Assembly (NCBI GenBank): GCA_041156125.1
Contig: JBEVTI010000002.1
Location: 248,001-312,000, forward strand
Direction: 5' to 3'
DNA length: 64,000 nt
From: Paraktedonobacter carboxidivorans
Lineage (GTDB): Bacteria > Chloroflexota > Ktedonobacteria > Ktedonobacterales > Ktedonobacteraceae
How positions within the stretch are numbered: the first letter of the stretch is position 1; the number at the start of each line of letters is the position of its first letter. Shown here piece by piece: positions 43,879-52,637 of this stretch. The notes beneath the pieces were generated by a model that was given only the letters and a program-made list of their open reading frames with translations, was not told the DNA's origin and made no database searches. The translations under genes were made by a program, and so were the position numbers.

Positions 43879-45063
43879 CTATACAGGGACTTGAACAAAG
43901 TGTTGTAGAACATCTACCGCACGTTTGTATCCACCGGAGGAGCGTATCTCCTCCTGCATCTTCTGCACGTTGCTAGCATAGCGAGGATCGTTGATGACCT
44001 GCGCGACGGCGCTATATAATGACTCAGCAGTAACGGTCTTTTCATCCAGATGGATGCCCAGACCAAGTTCCGCGATGCGCCGGGCGTTGACGACCTGATC
44101 GGCGAGTGACGGGGGAACTGCGACAATGGGCGTCCCCTGCGCCAGGGATTCCATAGCAGTGGTCATGCTGCCATGATAGATACAGACGCTCGCGTATTTG
44201 AGTATCTCCAGTTGCGGGAGGAAGGTTCTGATAATAAAGTTGTCGGGGATGGCCTGCAATTTGCTCTGATCAACATTCGTGCCGATAGAGATTACGACTT
44301 TCCAGGGTGTCCCGGCAAAGGCATCGATGCAGAGATTGAAGAAATTGGGGCGATCATTATAGACGGTCCCCTGTGTGATGTAGATGACTGTCTGGCCTTC
44401 CAATTCTTGAAAGGGAAAGTCAATCTTCTGGTCGCGATAGTCCAGCGCGGGTCCGACAAAGCAATAGCGATCATCGAAGGTATCCCCCTGGAGTTGGAAT
44501 GCCCGTGGAATGGTGACGAGGTTGAGGGACTCTTCATGGGTGAAGATACTGCCGAGATGAAAGGGCTTCAACTGGTAGAGATCGCAGATCTGGCGCATAG
44601 ATTTCTGAAAACCCTCAATGCCAGCGGGATCTTGCGAGGCGTTGGCTTGAAAAATGCGGGCCAGGTGCTGGTTGAAGGCAAAGATCATGCGAAAGTTAAC
44701 CGCCGGAATGTTCAAGATCTCAGCAATGAAGCGCCCGCTCAGGCACATTGTATCGTAGACGATACAATCGGGCTGCTCCGCGCGCACGCTCTCCAGGATC
44801 TGCGGGATCACATAGAGACTCTCTTCTACCATGTACATGGGCAGACCTACTGGCTTGCCAGAAGCAAAAGCAGTGTTGTTGATCTGATCAATCATGGTAG
44901 CAAAAGGACGGAATTCAGCTCCCGTCTCCTCAATCAGAGAGCGAAAGCGTTCAGCGAGGTAATACGTCACTTTGTCGCCACGCGCTACCAGTTCTCGCAC
45001 AATCGGCAAGGTGGGAGTGATATGGGAGCGCGATGGAATGTTTATGAAGACGAACTTTGCCAT
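43879..45063 (-). CDS. Family 1 (MGT-type) glycosyltransferase
   Basis: The 394-residue protein is a GT-B enzyme of the macrolide glycosyltransferase group: VFINIPSRSHITPTLPIVRELVARGD at the N-terminus with His at about 15, IYITQGTV near residue 230, and the NDP-sugar motif SVCIYHGSMTTAMESLAQGTPIVAVPPSLADQVVNARR (about 296-335). It likely glycosylates the polyketide. ATG at 45063 follows AAAGGAGG. The CrtI-like gene is 27 bases upstream. Confidence 0.9.
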   Translation of the reverse strand: MAKFVFINIPSRSHITPTLPIVRELVARGDKVTYYLAERFRSLIEETGAEFRPFATMIDQINNTAFASGKPVGLPMYMVEESLYVIPQILESVRAEQPDCIVYDTMCLSGRFIAEILNIPAVNFRMIFAFNQHLARIFQANASQDPAGIEGFQKSMRQICDLYQLKPFHLGSIFTHEESLNLVTIPRAFQLQGDTFDDRYCFVGPALDYRDQKIDFPFQELEGQTVIYITQGTVYNDRPNFFNLCIDAFAGTPWKVVISIGTNVDQSKLQAIPDNFIIRTFLPQLEILKYASVCIYHGSMTTAMESLAQGTPIVAVPPSLADQVVNARRIAELGLGIHLDEKTVTAESLYSAVAQVINDPRYASNVQKMQEEIRSSGGYKRAVDVLQHFVQVPV

Positions 45064-45079
45064 AGATATGCCTCCTTTT

Positions 45080-45148
45080 AGGAATGCTGCTTAGGAATGC
45101 TGCAACTCAGGGACCGATAACTCGGGGATCGGTAACTCGGGGACTGCG
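45080..45148 (-). repeat. Tandem repeats at the 3' end of the CrtI-like gene
   Basis: Three 15-base units (45104-45118, 45119-45133, 45134-45148; consensus AACTCGGGGAYCGGT) encode the repeating PEL motif. Next to them an 11-base direct repeat AGGAATGCTGC occurs at 45080-45090 and 45093-45103, spanning the stop codon. Both are consistent with slippage. Confidence 0.75.
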
Positions 45149-46638
45149 ACCGACATAGGACGTTCTGCCTGGATAATCGTTCGGGCGGCGACAGTGCCTG
45201 AGACAAAGGTGTCGTAGACACCGTAAGCACCACGCGTCCAATGGCCAGCCATGTAGAGTCCAGGCAGAACCTCTTGCGGTTTGATAGCATTGAGCCAGTG
45301 CGTGGTATTTTTGGCCCAGCCAGAGGCGCTTCCCTCGTGATTCTTGGTATAACGCTCAATTGTACGCGCGGTCGCTAATTCTTTATAGATGATATTTTTA
45401 GTAAGCCCGGGAACGAGGCGCTCGCAATGAGCAAGCATATCTGCTGTGAGAGCATCTTTGCCCTGTTCTTCGCGGATCTTCTCTACATCGGCTGCGCGGG
45501 TCACGCACATCATCGAGACCACATGGTGTCCTGGCGGGGCAAGACCTGGATCAGTGAATGATGGCGCGGTGATCGAAAGGACTGGCCCGTTCTCTTGTCC
45601 AATAGAGCGGTAATAGAAATTGTCGGCGGTGAGCGGTTTCCAGTCTGGCAGAAAAAAGGTCTCGTGATGTGGTAGAGACCAGTCGCCTTCTCGTACTGCG
45701 AGGTAGAGGAGCATAGCAGAGGGAGAAGGCTCCAGGTGTCTGAGCTTGCGCAGGATGGAATTTGGCACCAGCGCGGTATCTGTCCAACTGGTAAGGGTCT
45801 TGGTCATGTCGGCGCATGAGACGACAAAGCGCGCGCTGATCTCTTCCCCGTTGACCAGGCATACTCCCTGGGCTCTGCCCTGCTTGTTGTAGAGGATGCG
45901 CTGAACTTCGGCACGCCGCCGAATGGTTCCCCCCCAGCGGCGAATCAACATGGCCATGGTATCCACAAAACGCTGAGTGCTACCGAGCGGATAAAACGCA
46001 CCACCATGATAACAACAGAACATGGCGCACATAATGAGAGCAGAGGCGTTATCTGGATCTAACCCCAGGTAGAATGCGAGTGCATGTAAGATAATTTCCA
46101 GGCGGGGATTTTGAAAACGCCCGGCCAGATAGTCGGACCAACTGGTCCAGCTTACCCTGCCCAGCGCCATGCCACTCGTAGGATTCCTGGCCAATGAGCT
46201 ATCGATATCCAGCGCGCCGTCCAAAGCCATAAAGCCATGTGTTTTCATATCCTGGATAAAGGTGGCAACGGCTGAACTGTCTTCGGGCGAAAGGGTACAG
46301 AGCAAGTGGCCCAGTTCATCCAGATTAGCAGGAACCATGATCCGTTCTTGTCCGACTGCCACGCAATAGAAAGGGTCGAGATTGGCAAAATGAATCTCGT
46401 CCACCGCCTCTAGTTCTGTGAACCAGCTATGGACCACATCACCTGGAGCCCAGCCGGACATGGTGTGAACTGCCGCGTCAAAGATAAATTTGGCGCGCCG
46501 AAAGGTGCTACAGCAACCGCCCACTACCGCGTGCTTTTCCAACACCAGGACCCGGAATCCGTGGCGGCTCAACAGGCCAGCTACGGTCAGCCCGCTGATA
46601 CCCGCGCCGATAATAATCGCGTCATACTCTGCTTCCAT
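45091..46638 (-). CDS. CrtI-like FAD-dependent oxidoreductase
   Basis: The 515-residue flavoprotein has the dinucleotide motif YDAIIIGAGISGLTVAGLL (residues 5-25) with VLEKHAVVGGCCSTF, and the C-terminal FAD motif GLYMAGHWTRGAYGVYDTFVSGTVAA near 465. It belongs to the phytoene desaturase/retinol saturase group, which remove or add hydrogens on conjugated chains. In this cluster a polyene or aromatic chain is a possible substrate (inference). The extreme C-terminus contains a VPELPIPELSVPEL repeat, coded by a DNA tandem repeat. Confidence 0.85.
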   Translation of the reverse strand: MEAEYDAIIIGAGISGLTVAGLLSRHGFRVLVLEKHAVVGGCCSTFRRAKFIFDAAVHTMSGWAPGDVVHSWFTELEAVDEIHFANLDPFYCVAVGQERIMVPANLDELGHLLCTLSPEDSSAVATFIQDMKTHGFMALDGALDIDSSLARNPTSGMALGRVSWTSWSDYLAGRFQNPRLEIILHALAFYLGLDPDNASALIMCAMFCCYHGGAFYPLGSTQRFVDTMAMLIRRWGGTIRRRAEVQRILYNKQGRAQGVCLVNGEEISARFVVSCADMTKTLTSWTDTALVPNSILRKLRHLEPSPSAMLLYLAVREGDWSLPHHETFFLPDWKPLTADNFYYRSIGQENGPVLSITAPSFTDPGLAPPGHHVVSMMCVTRAADVEKIREEQGKDALTADMLAHCERLVPGLTKNIIYKELATARTIERYTKNHEGSASGWAKNTTHWLNAIKPQEVLPGLYMAGHWTRGAYGVYDTFVSGTVAARTIIQAERPMSVAVPELPIPELSVPELQHS

Positions 46639-46694
46639 AAGTCACTGCTCCTCTTCTGATGGAAATGCTTGATTGAGAGGGGAAGGGAAACCGA

Positions 46695-47150
46695 TCATGG
46701 TTGCGGATCTTGAATAGCAAAAGTTAGATCGGCCCTGGCTACTACTTCTTCGTTGACATAGACCTCTACCTCGACTACGCCCCCTCTGCTGGTCAGCTTG
46801 AGTGCTTCGCATACATAACGTAGTTGATCTCCTGGTACGACTGGCTTCAGAAAACGCGTTTTCGCTCCTGCGAGCAGGTACGTTGCCTGGTCCGATACAG
46901 CTGGCGTATCCGTCTCTCCCGCGAGCAGCAGCAGAATGGAGGCCTGCGCCATGCCTTCGAGCAACAAGACTCCCGGAAAGATGGCCTTCGTGGGAAAATG
47001 TCCTGGAAACATCCACTCGTTGCCAGTGACATTTTTCCGACAGATAATCCGCTGGCGCGGTTGGATCTCCTCGATGACATCGACCATAATGAACGGATAA
47101 GCCTGAGGGAGCAGGCGGCGAATTTCGTCGAAGCCCATGACAATACTCAT
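46695..47150 (-). CDS. FabZ-like 3-hydroxyacyl-ACP dehydratase
   Basis: The 151-residue hot-dog protein keeps the catalytic His in WMFPGHFPTKAIFPGVLLLEGMAQ and the catalytic Glu in LLLEGMAQ. The N-terminal HPF motif reads YPFIMVD. It dehydrates beta-hydroxyacyl-ACP to the enoyl form. No enoyl reductase lies in this operon, so double bonds would stay, giving a polyene. ATG at 47150 is 2 bases after the stop of the KS-like gene. Confidence 0.88.
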   Translation of the reverse strand: MSIVMGFDEIRRLLPQAYPFIMVDVIEEIQPRQRIICRKNVTGNEWMFPGHFPTKAIFPGVLLLEGMAQASILLLLAGETDTPAVSDQATYLLAGAKTRFLKPVVPGDQLRYVCEALKLTSRGGVVEVEVYVNEEVVARADLTFAIQDPQP

Positions 47151-47152
47151 GC

Positions 47153-48409
47153 TCAGTCCCCCTTCTCTGCCTGGTAGCCGCGCAGAACGACCGCGCTCGT
47201 TGAGCCAAAGAGGTCCTGTGAGAGTAAGAGCGCGACACCCGGCGCGTTTTCTGGCCAGCTTCCCGCTGTCGTCTGTGTGGTTCGCAAGCTGGTGGCGAGC
47301 GAGCTGGCCGCGCGTTCGTGACTGACGGTAGGAGGGACGAGGCCATGCTCAAACATACAGATAGCCGCCAGGGTCTGGAACATGCCGCCCGCGCCATAGG
47401 TTTCGCCTAGCGTGCCTTTGATCGCTGTAACCTGGACCCGTGGATTCTCGGCTAGGAGTTGTTGCAGCACCTGGGCTTCCGCCTGATCCTGCTCTGGCAG
47501 ACCGTTGGCACCTGAGACCACGACATCTACATCCTCACTGGAGAGGCCAGAAGCCTGGAGGGCTTGCAGCGCGGTTCTGCGCAGAACCCGCGCGCGTGTC
47601 TCCAGCGTTGGATTGGGCGCGAAGCCGCTGGACCAGCCAGCCAGTACGGCGAGCGGGCGAGCGCCACGAGCCAGCACCTCTGCCTGGCGCTCCAGGACGA
47701 CAACGGCAGCGCCTTCACTCGGTAGGCAACCACGGCTACTCTCCTCGAACGGATAACCAGCGTTAGCGGACCCGGTGTGGTCCAGAATCCCTGTATTGTC
47801 ATACACCCAGAGGGCGGCCAGACTCAATTCTTCCACGCCACCAGCGACAATCTGGCGCGCTCGGCCCTCGCGCATGGCCCTGGCAGCATACCCCAGCGCA
47901 TCAAGTCCCGCGCACTGGCCCGAGGCGATGGTCGTGTTTAACGCGCGCGCCTTCAAGCGGATGGCCAGGTGCGAGGCTGGGGCATTGGCCAGCGTATTTG
48001 GCGCTTCCATCGGGCTGGTGCAGACCGGACCCTCAGAGAGGGCGGTATAGTCGTAATCAGCGGTGCTCTGCAAGCCAACCAGATTGCAGCCGATGGTCAC
48101 ACCCAGATCATCAGCTTGCGTATCTTCTCCCGCCAGGCCTGCTGTATGCAGGGCCAGCATCGACGCCCCTAAGAGAAACTGCGTGCTGGGCCGCAAATAC
48201 TGGAGACCGCGTTTGCCAAGCAGGTCAGCCGGACGCCACTCTCCGACTTTCGCCCCCTCTACAGGCTGTTCAAGCGCTCCCGCAGACTCTATCAGCGTCG
48301 TTCGGCGCTCTCCTCGCAGCAAAGCCGACCAGAGGGCCTCAACTCCAGGCCCGAAGGGGCTGATCGCTCCCATGCCGGTAATCACAATGGGGCCAGTATA
48401 TTTCGTCAT
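47153..48409 (-). CDS. Ketosynthase-like protein without catalytic His (CLF-like)
   Basis: The 418-residue KS-fold protein keeps Cys166 in IASGQCAGLDALGYA, but the two His motifs are lost: VSGANGLPEQDQAEA replaces NAHGTGT, and IKGTLGETYGAGGMF replaces KSxxGHxxGA (His is Glu). It cannot condense like a normal KS and probably acts as the chain length partner of the KS encoded next. Its ATG overlaps the stop of that KS (ATGA). Similar KS/CLF pairs make polyenes in highly reducing type II systems (family knowledge). Confidence 0.87.
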   Translation of the reverse strand: MTKYTGPIVITGMGAISPFGPGVEALWSALLRGERRTTLIESAGALEQPVEGAKVGEWRPADLLGKRGLQYLRPSTQFLLGASMLALHTAGLAGEDTQADDLGVTIGCNLVGLQSTADYDYTALSEGPVCTSPMEAPNTLANAPASHLAIRLKARALNTTIASGQCAGLDALGYAARAMREGRARQIVAGGVEELSLAALWVYDNTGILDHTGSANAGYPFEESSRGCLPSEGAAVVVLERQAEVLARGARPLAVLAGWSSGFAPNPTLETRARVLRRTALQALQASGLSSEDVDVVVSGANGLPEQDQAEAQVLQQLLAENPRVQVTAIKGTLGETYGAGGMFQTLAAICMFEHGLVPPTVSHERAASSLATSLRTTQTTAGSWPENAPGVALLLSQDLFGSTSAVVLRGYQAEKGD

Positions 48410-49626
48410 TGCTCTATCCTCTGCATTACGATCGAGGAAATGTTCCCTCCAAAGGCAAAAGAATTACTCAGGACTACGTGTACAGGATATTCACGCGCCT
48501 GATTAGGTACGATATCCTGTAGGCAGTCGGGGTCGCTTTCCCGATAATTCGCGGTCGGCGGAATGACCCCGTGGCGGATCATCAGCGCGCAGGCAACAGC
48601 TTCGATGGCACTTGCCGCGCCCATGGTATGACCAAGCATGGATTTGATGGAACTGACAGGGACACTACGCGCTTCCAGGTCGAAGACGTTGCGAACTGCC
48701 AGCGACTCAGAGGCATCGTTGGCATGCGTCCCGGTTCCGTGCGCGCTGATATAAGAGACATCCTCTGGTCGCACACCGGCTTCCTGCAGCGCTCGACGCA
48801 TCGAGGCTTGCGCCCCTACCCCCTCGGGATGTGGCGCGGTCGGATGGTAAGCATCACAGGCCAGACCATAGCCTAACAGTTCGGCATAGATCGGCGCGCC
48901 ACGCGCCACAGCTTTATCGTAATTCTCCAGAACCAGCACACCAGCTCCTTCACCAACCAGCATACCCGTGCGATTAAGATCGAAGGGCTGACAGACCTCG
49001 TTAGCAATTGCACCCAGACGATGAAAGACCGCGAAGCAACCCCGCGAGATGCCATCAGCACCGCCGACAATCACGGCGTCCACCAGTCCTTCCTGGATCA
49101 GATCAGATCCCCAGCCGATGGCGTAATTCCCGGCTGCACAGGCAGTTGGAATCACATGACAGGGACCTTCCAGGGCCAGTTCTTGAGCAATCGCCGCCGT
49201 GATATAGGTTTCTACTTTGTGCGAAATACGCACCGCAGGCAGATCAGGCATTCCAGGAGAGAGCCGCCGGTCATTCTCGGCCTCGACAATGGACTGATTG
49301 CCCATGGTCGTACCCATACACACGCCAATCCGTTCAGGCAGGTACGCCTCGTGTACATTGCCCGCGTCCTCGCTAGCCAGGCGAGCCGCGGCTACCGCGA
49401 GCTGCGTCGTGCGATCGCAAACCGCGGCATCGAGCCGCTTAAAGTACTGCGCAGCCTCAAAATTTTTCACTTCACCACCGTGGTGATAGTCGAATTTGCT
49501 GGTATCAAAAGCTTGAATCGGTCCCGTTCCGACCTTGCCAGCAGTGAGAGCTTGCCAGAATTCGACCGAGCCGTTCCCGACTGGCGAGAAGACGCCTAAG
49601 CCGGTGATGACAATGCGTTGCGACAT
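48406..49626 (-). CDS. FabF-type ketosynthase, reducing PKS set
   Basis: The 406-residue protein has the full triad: Cys163 in IPTACAAGNYAIG, His in ISAHGTGTHAND near 300, His in KSMLGHTMGAASAIE near 335, and the C-terminal NSFAFGGNISSIV. It condenses malonyl-ACP with the growing chain. ATG at 49626 follows GGAGAGA. Twenty bases separate it from the upstream ACP. Confidence 0.92.
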   Translation of the reverse strand: MSQRIVITGLGVFSPVGNGSVEFWQALTAGKVGTGPIQAFDTSKFDYHHGGEVKNFEAAQYFKRLDAAVCDRTTQLAVAAARLASEDAGNVHEAYLPERIGVCMGTTMGNQSIVEAENDRRLSPGMPDLPAVRISHKVETYITAAIAQELALEGPCHVIPTACAAGNYAIGWGSDLIQEGLVDAVIVGGADGISRGCFAVFHRLGAIANEVCQPFDLNRTGMLVGEGAGVLVLENYDKAVARGAPIYAELLGYGLACDAYHPTAPHPEGVGAQASMRRALQEAGVRPEDVSYISAHGTGTHANDASESLAVRNVFDLEARSVPVSSIKSMLGHTMGAASAIEAVACALMIRHGVIPPTANYRESDPDCLQDIVPNQAREYPVHVVLSNSFAFGGNISSIVMQRIEQ

Positions 49627-49646
49627 ACTGCTCTCTCCTCTGATCT

Positions 49647-49892
49647 CTAACGACTCACCGGCTGCATAATCTCATCAAGAATCTGCACCACATCATTGAA
49701 GGTTTTCATCTGCGTAAAAGACTCCTCAGGGATGCGAATGCGATAGCGCCGCTCAGTTCGCGCCATGATTTCCAGCGCGATCATCGAATCGACCCCCAGC
49801 TGAGCAAAGAAATCATCATCATCATTAAAATCTTCTACTTCAATGATATCCGCAATCATCTTTTTCAGTTCACGACGCATATCGTTTTTCAT
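49647..49892 (-). CDS. Acyl carrier protein, reducing PKS set
   Basis: From ATG at 49892 after AGGAG, an 81-residue ACP with the phosphopantetheine site LGVDSMIALEIMARTE (Ser about residue 38). Acidic N-terminus DFNDDDDFF. It is distinct from the ACP of set 1 at 29533. It sits between FabG and KS. Confidence 0.9.
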   Translation of the reverse strand: MKNDMRRELKKMIADIIEVEDFNDDDDFFAQLGVDSMIALEIMARTERRYRIRIPEESFTQMKTFNDVVQILDEIMQPVSR

Positions 49893-49970
49893 GAACCTTT
49901 TCTCCTTTTGTTCAGACCTGTCTCTCAAGTGTTTGCCTTATCAGGCACATTGGGAGACAGATTGGTTGAT

Positions 49971-50711
49971 TCAGGCGCTCAAGCCGCCATCAATAGTCAA
50001 GACATTTCCTGTAATGTAGCTGGCTTCCCGTGAGAGCAAAAAACAGATCGCTGCCGCGACCTCTTCCACCTGGCCAAGTCGGCCCAGAGGAATGCTTTTA
50101 AGCAAATGCGAGCGCTTTGCCTCCGGGATAGATTGCCAGATATCCGTTTCAATAAAGCCTGGTGCGACTGCGTTAACCGTGATGCTATAGGATGCCACCT
50201 CTTTTGAGAGGGATTTCACGAAACCGATTTGCGCCGCTTTGGTCGCTCCGTAGTTGGTCTGCCCGGCCACGCCAAGCCGTCCTCCGCTGACAGAGCTCAC
50301 GCAGACAATCCTGCCGGAACGCTGGAGAATCATTCCATAAATCGCGGCTCGCGTGTAGTTAAAGACGCCTTTCAGATTCGTTTCAATGACCTCATCCCAA
50401 TTTTTTTCGGACATCATGGCAAAGATGCCGTCGCGCGTAATCCCCGCATTGAGCACCAGCCCATCCAGGTCGCCCAGTTGTTCCTGGACATCACCAATGA
50501 CCTCTTTAGCCTGCTGATAGTCCCGCACGTCGGCCTGGATGGCGAGCACACGCCCTTCAGTACTTTGCGCTTCCGCGAGAACCTCAGCAGCGGCACTTTC
50601 ATTGCTGCTATAGGTGAAGGCCACGTCTGCTCCAGATCGGGCCAGGGCAAGAACAGTAGCTTTGCCAATGCCTCGCGAGCCACCTGTTACCAGAATCTTT
50701 TGTGTGCTCAA
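49971..50711 (-). CDS. FabG-type 3-oxoacyl-ACP reductase
   Basis: From a TTG at 50711 after AAAGGAAG, the protein is 246 residues: NADPH loop TGGSRGIG (9-16), LNAGITRDG near 87, Ser139/140 in VSSVSGG, Tyr154 and Lys158 in YGATKAA, and the ending TGNVLTIDGG. It reduces the beta-keto group in each cycle of the reducing set. Long upstream extension of the frame has no family similarity and is not coding. It is the first gene of operon set 2 (KR-ACP-KS-KS-DH). Confidence 0.9.
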   Translation of the reverse strand: MSTQKILVTGGSRGIGKATVLALARSGADVAFTYSSNESAAAEVLAEAQSTEGRVLAIQADVRDYQQAKEVIGDVQEQLGDLDGLVLNAGITRDGIFAMMSEKNWDEVIETNLKGVFNYTRAAIYGMILQRSGRIVCVSSVSGGRLGVAGQTNYGATKAAQIGFVKSLSKEVASYSITVNAVAPGFIETDIWQSIPEAKRSHLLKSIPLGRLGQVEEVAAAICFLLSREASYITGNVLTIDGGLSA

Positions 50712-51074
50712 GGTTTTCTTCCTTTCTAGATCGCGTTGCAGGAGACGTTTCTTACGTCCGGTACAAGCATACAAAATCCTCTTTCGCTGTAGATGCGTTG
50801 TCTCTTCGCAGCTCTTGCGCGCTGTGAAAGCGTGCTTTGTCTGCCATAAGAGAACCAGTGTTTTGTCTCTACCTTGTGCCGGAAAAACGTTTGAAACTCT
50901 TCGCGCTTCACGCATATTTGCTACCAGCAAGTATTCCCTTACGTTTTACTGCCCACTAACCTACCCGGTTAGAGATAGGTAACCAGATCTCATAAGCTAC
51001 AAACAGCTTTTACAAAAGGCAATGAGGCAGTGTTTCCTGGCCCAAGAATGCGGGAAACTGCCAGAGGAGAGTGT
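50712..51074. promoter_or_regulatory. Divergent promoter region, set 2 and tailoring operon
   Basis: The 363-base gap between FabG (-) and the SnoaL-like gene (+) should contain both promoters. CTAACC (50956-50961) and GGTTAG (50967-50972) form a 6-bp inverted repeat with 5-base spacer, a possible operator. No convincing -35/-10 pair was chosen. Confidence 0.45.
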
Positions 51075-51713
51075 ATGAACGAAACGTCCGCATTCACAGA
51101 GTTGCTGGAAAGGCTGGCCATCGCCGACCTGGTTCAGTTTGAACGCATGTATCGGGATCAGCAACAGTGGGAAAAGTTAAGCACTTGCTACCACCCAGAT
51201 TCGTTTATCAGCCTGGGATGGTTTGCAGGCACGGGCGCTGAGTATGTCACAGCATCTCGCAAGCTGGAGTCCAGAAAAGCAGGCTGGCATCTCACCCATC
51301 TCACTGGTCCTACGCAGGTACAGGTCTATAAAGATCGAGCCCTCGCGGAAACGAATACACTAATCATCAGACGCTCAGTCATGGAGGGGGTGCTGGCCGA
51401 TGCGACCATCTACTGCCGCCTGTGCTCGCGTGTTGAAAAGCGCGCGGACGCCTGGAAGCTTTTAACGCTCGACGCGGTCTATGAGAAAGATACTCTGGTT
51501 CCTGTCTATCCTTCCGAGCGCCTGGAGCTGCGCCGGGAAGAGTTAGCACAGTATCCCCCCGCTTATCGTTTCACGGCGTACAATTTGCAACGCCTCGGCT
51601 ATTCTGTCAAACCTGAGCAATTGTATTCAACGGAGAATCCAGAGCGCGTTGCTCAGTTCTTCGGTGAAGCCACCAACTGGCTCTACCAGGCTTCAAACGC
51701 TGATAACTCGTAG
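51075..51713 (+). CDS. SnoaL-like (NTF2-fold) protein
   Basis: From ATG at 51075 after GAGGAGAG, 212 residues. LLERLAIADLVQFERMYRDQQQWEKLSTCYHPDSFISLGWFAGTGAEYV is the start of the SnoaL/NTF2-like fold (about 10-60), with SnoaL_4-type HLTHLTGPTQVQV after. Such proteins act as polyketide cyclases, hydroxylation helpers or dehydratases; the C-terminal 60 residues are extra. It heads the tailoring/transport operon. Function here is unknown. Confidence 0.75.
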   Translation: MNETSAFTELLERLAIADLVQFERMYRDQQQWEKLSTCYHPDSFISLGWFAGTGAEYVTASRKLESRKAGWHLTHLTGPTQVQVYKDRALAETNTLIIRRSVMEGVLADATIYCRLCSRVEKRADAWKLLTLDAVYEKDTLVPVYPSERLELRREELAQYPPAYRFTAYNLQRLGYSVKPEQLYSTENPERVAQFFGEATNWLYQASNADNS

Positions 51714-51751
51714 ATTGGCTTTTTCTTTGATTTGTAGAAAGGTAGGACACG

Positions 51752-52552
51752 ATGAGTAGTCCGCATTCCACAGTTCTGGCTGTCTTTGCCCACCCTGATG
51801 ATGATGCGCTGACCTGCCTGGGAACGCTTGCAAAATTCGTGCGCTCTGAATATCAGGTGCATGTGTTGACGCTGACCGCTGGTGAGCAGAGCAATACTTC
51901 CGTAGATCTTGTACGCTTGTCGGAAGCGAGGTCTGTCGCTCAACAGGTGGGTTATTCGTTAATTCAGCACCAGTTAGCCGATGGGCAGCTCTCCTTCGAT
52001 GTCCATGTTGTCTCTCTGATTGAGAAATATATCCGCGAGCTTGTCCCCCAGATTGTGATTACCCACTACCCGCAGAATTTTGGCTATGGCCACCAGGATC
52101 ATGACGCGGTGGCTGACGCTACCGTCAATGCGGCCAGACGTTCAAGCTGCGTCGATTGTATTCTCTATGCCGAGCCGCCCCTGCAGAACTGGGGCTTCGC
52201 GCCTAATCTTTTCGTAGATGTCACTGATTATATCGAGATTAAAAAGCATGCTATTAGAATGCACAACTCGGAGAGCGGTAAAGCCTACATGCAGCCAGAT
52301 ATTGCCGAACTACGCGCGCGCTGGTGGGCCTTGCAGAATCACCCGGAAAGTTATTGTGCCGACCGCTATCTTGAGTCGTTCGTGCTGGTAAAAGGCTTAT
52401 TCGGACGAGACATCTTTGCACCTGGCGAACATCTCTCCAGAGAAGCAAGTGAAGGGTCACGAAGGCTGAACAGCGGACTCGATTTTCCCACTCGCGCGCC
52501 ATATCTGGTGACGACTGGCAGCAGCGCGAGTACGCCTGACATCTCAAGGTAA
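51752..52552 (+). CDS. PIG-L/LmbE deacetylase, polyketide cluster
   Basis: The 266-residue protein has the zinc motif VFAHPDDDALTCLGTL (about 12-27) and the second set YGHQDHDAVADA near 120. It probably removes an N-acetyl group, and with the glycosyltransferase at 43879 could unmask an amino sugar on the product, as in glycopeptide pathways (inference). C-terminal 40 residues are polar and extra. 38 bases after the SnoaL-like gene. Confidence 0.86.
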   Translation: MSSPHSTVLAVFAHPDDDALTCLGTLAKFVRSEYQVHVLTLTAGEQSNTSVDLVRLSEARSVAQQVGYSLIQHQLADGQLSFDVHVVSLIEKYIRELVPQIVITHYPQNFGYGHQDHDAVADATVNAARRSSCVDCILYAEPPLQNWGFAPNLFVDVTDYIEIKKHAIRMHNSESGKAYMQPDIAELRARWWALQNHPESYCADRYLESFVLVKGLFGRDIFAPGEHLSREASEGSRRLNSGLDFPTRAPYLVTTGSSASTPDISR

Positions 52553-52637
52553 TGCACACGAAAAACCTTGCCAGAAATACTTTGCTTGATCAAACGCGGC
52601 GCAGGATGCGCTGTAATTAGGAAGGAGTACAAAGTTC

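Noticed and set aside
50712..50930. 73-residue N-terminal extension of FabG-like reductase
   Set aside because: SDR fold starts right at the TTG at 50711, which has a good ribosome site; the extension has no family similarity.
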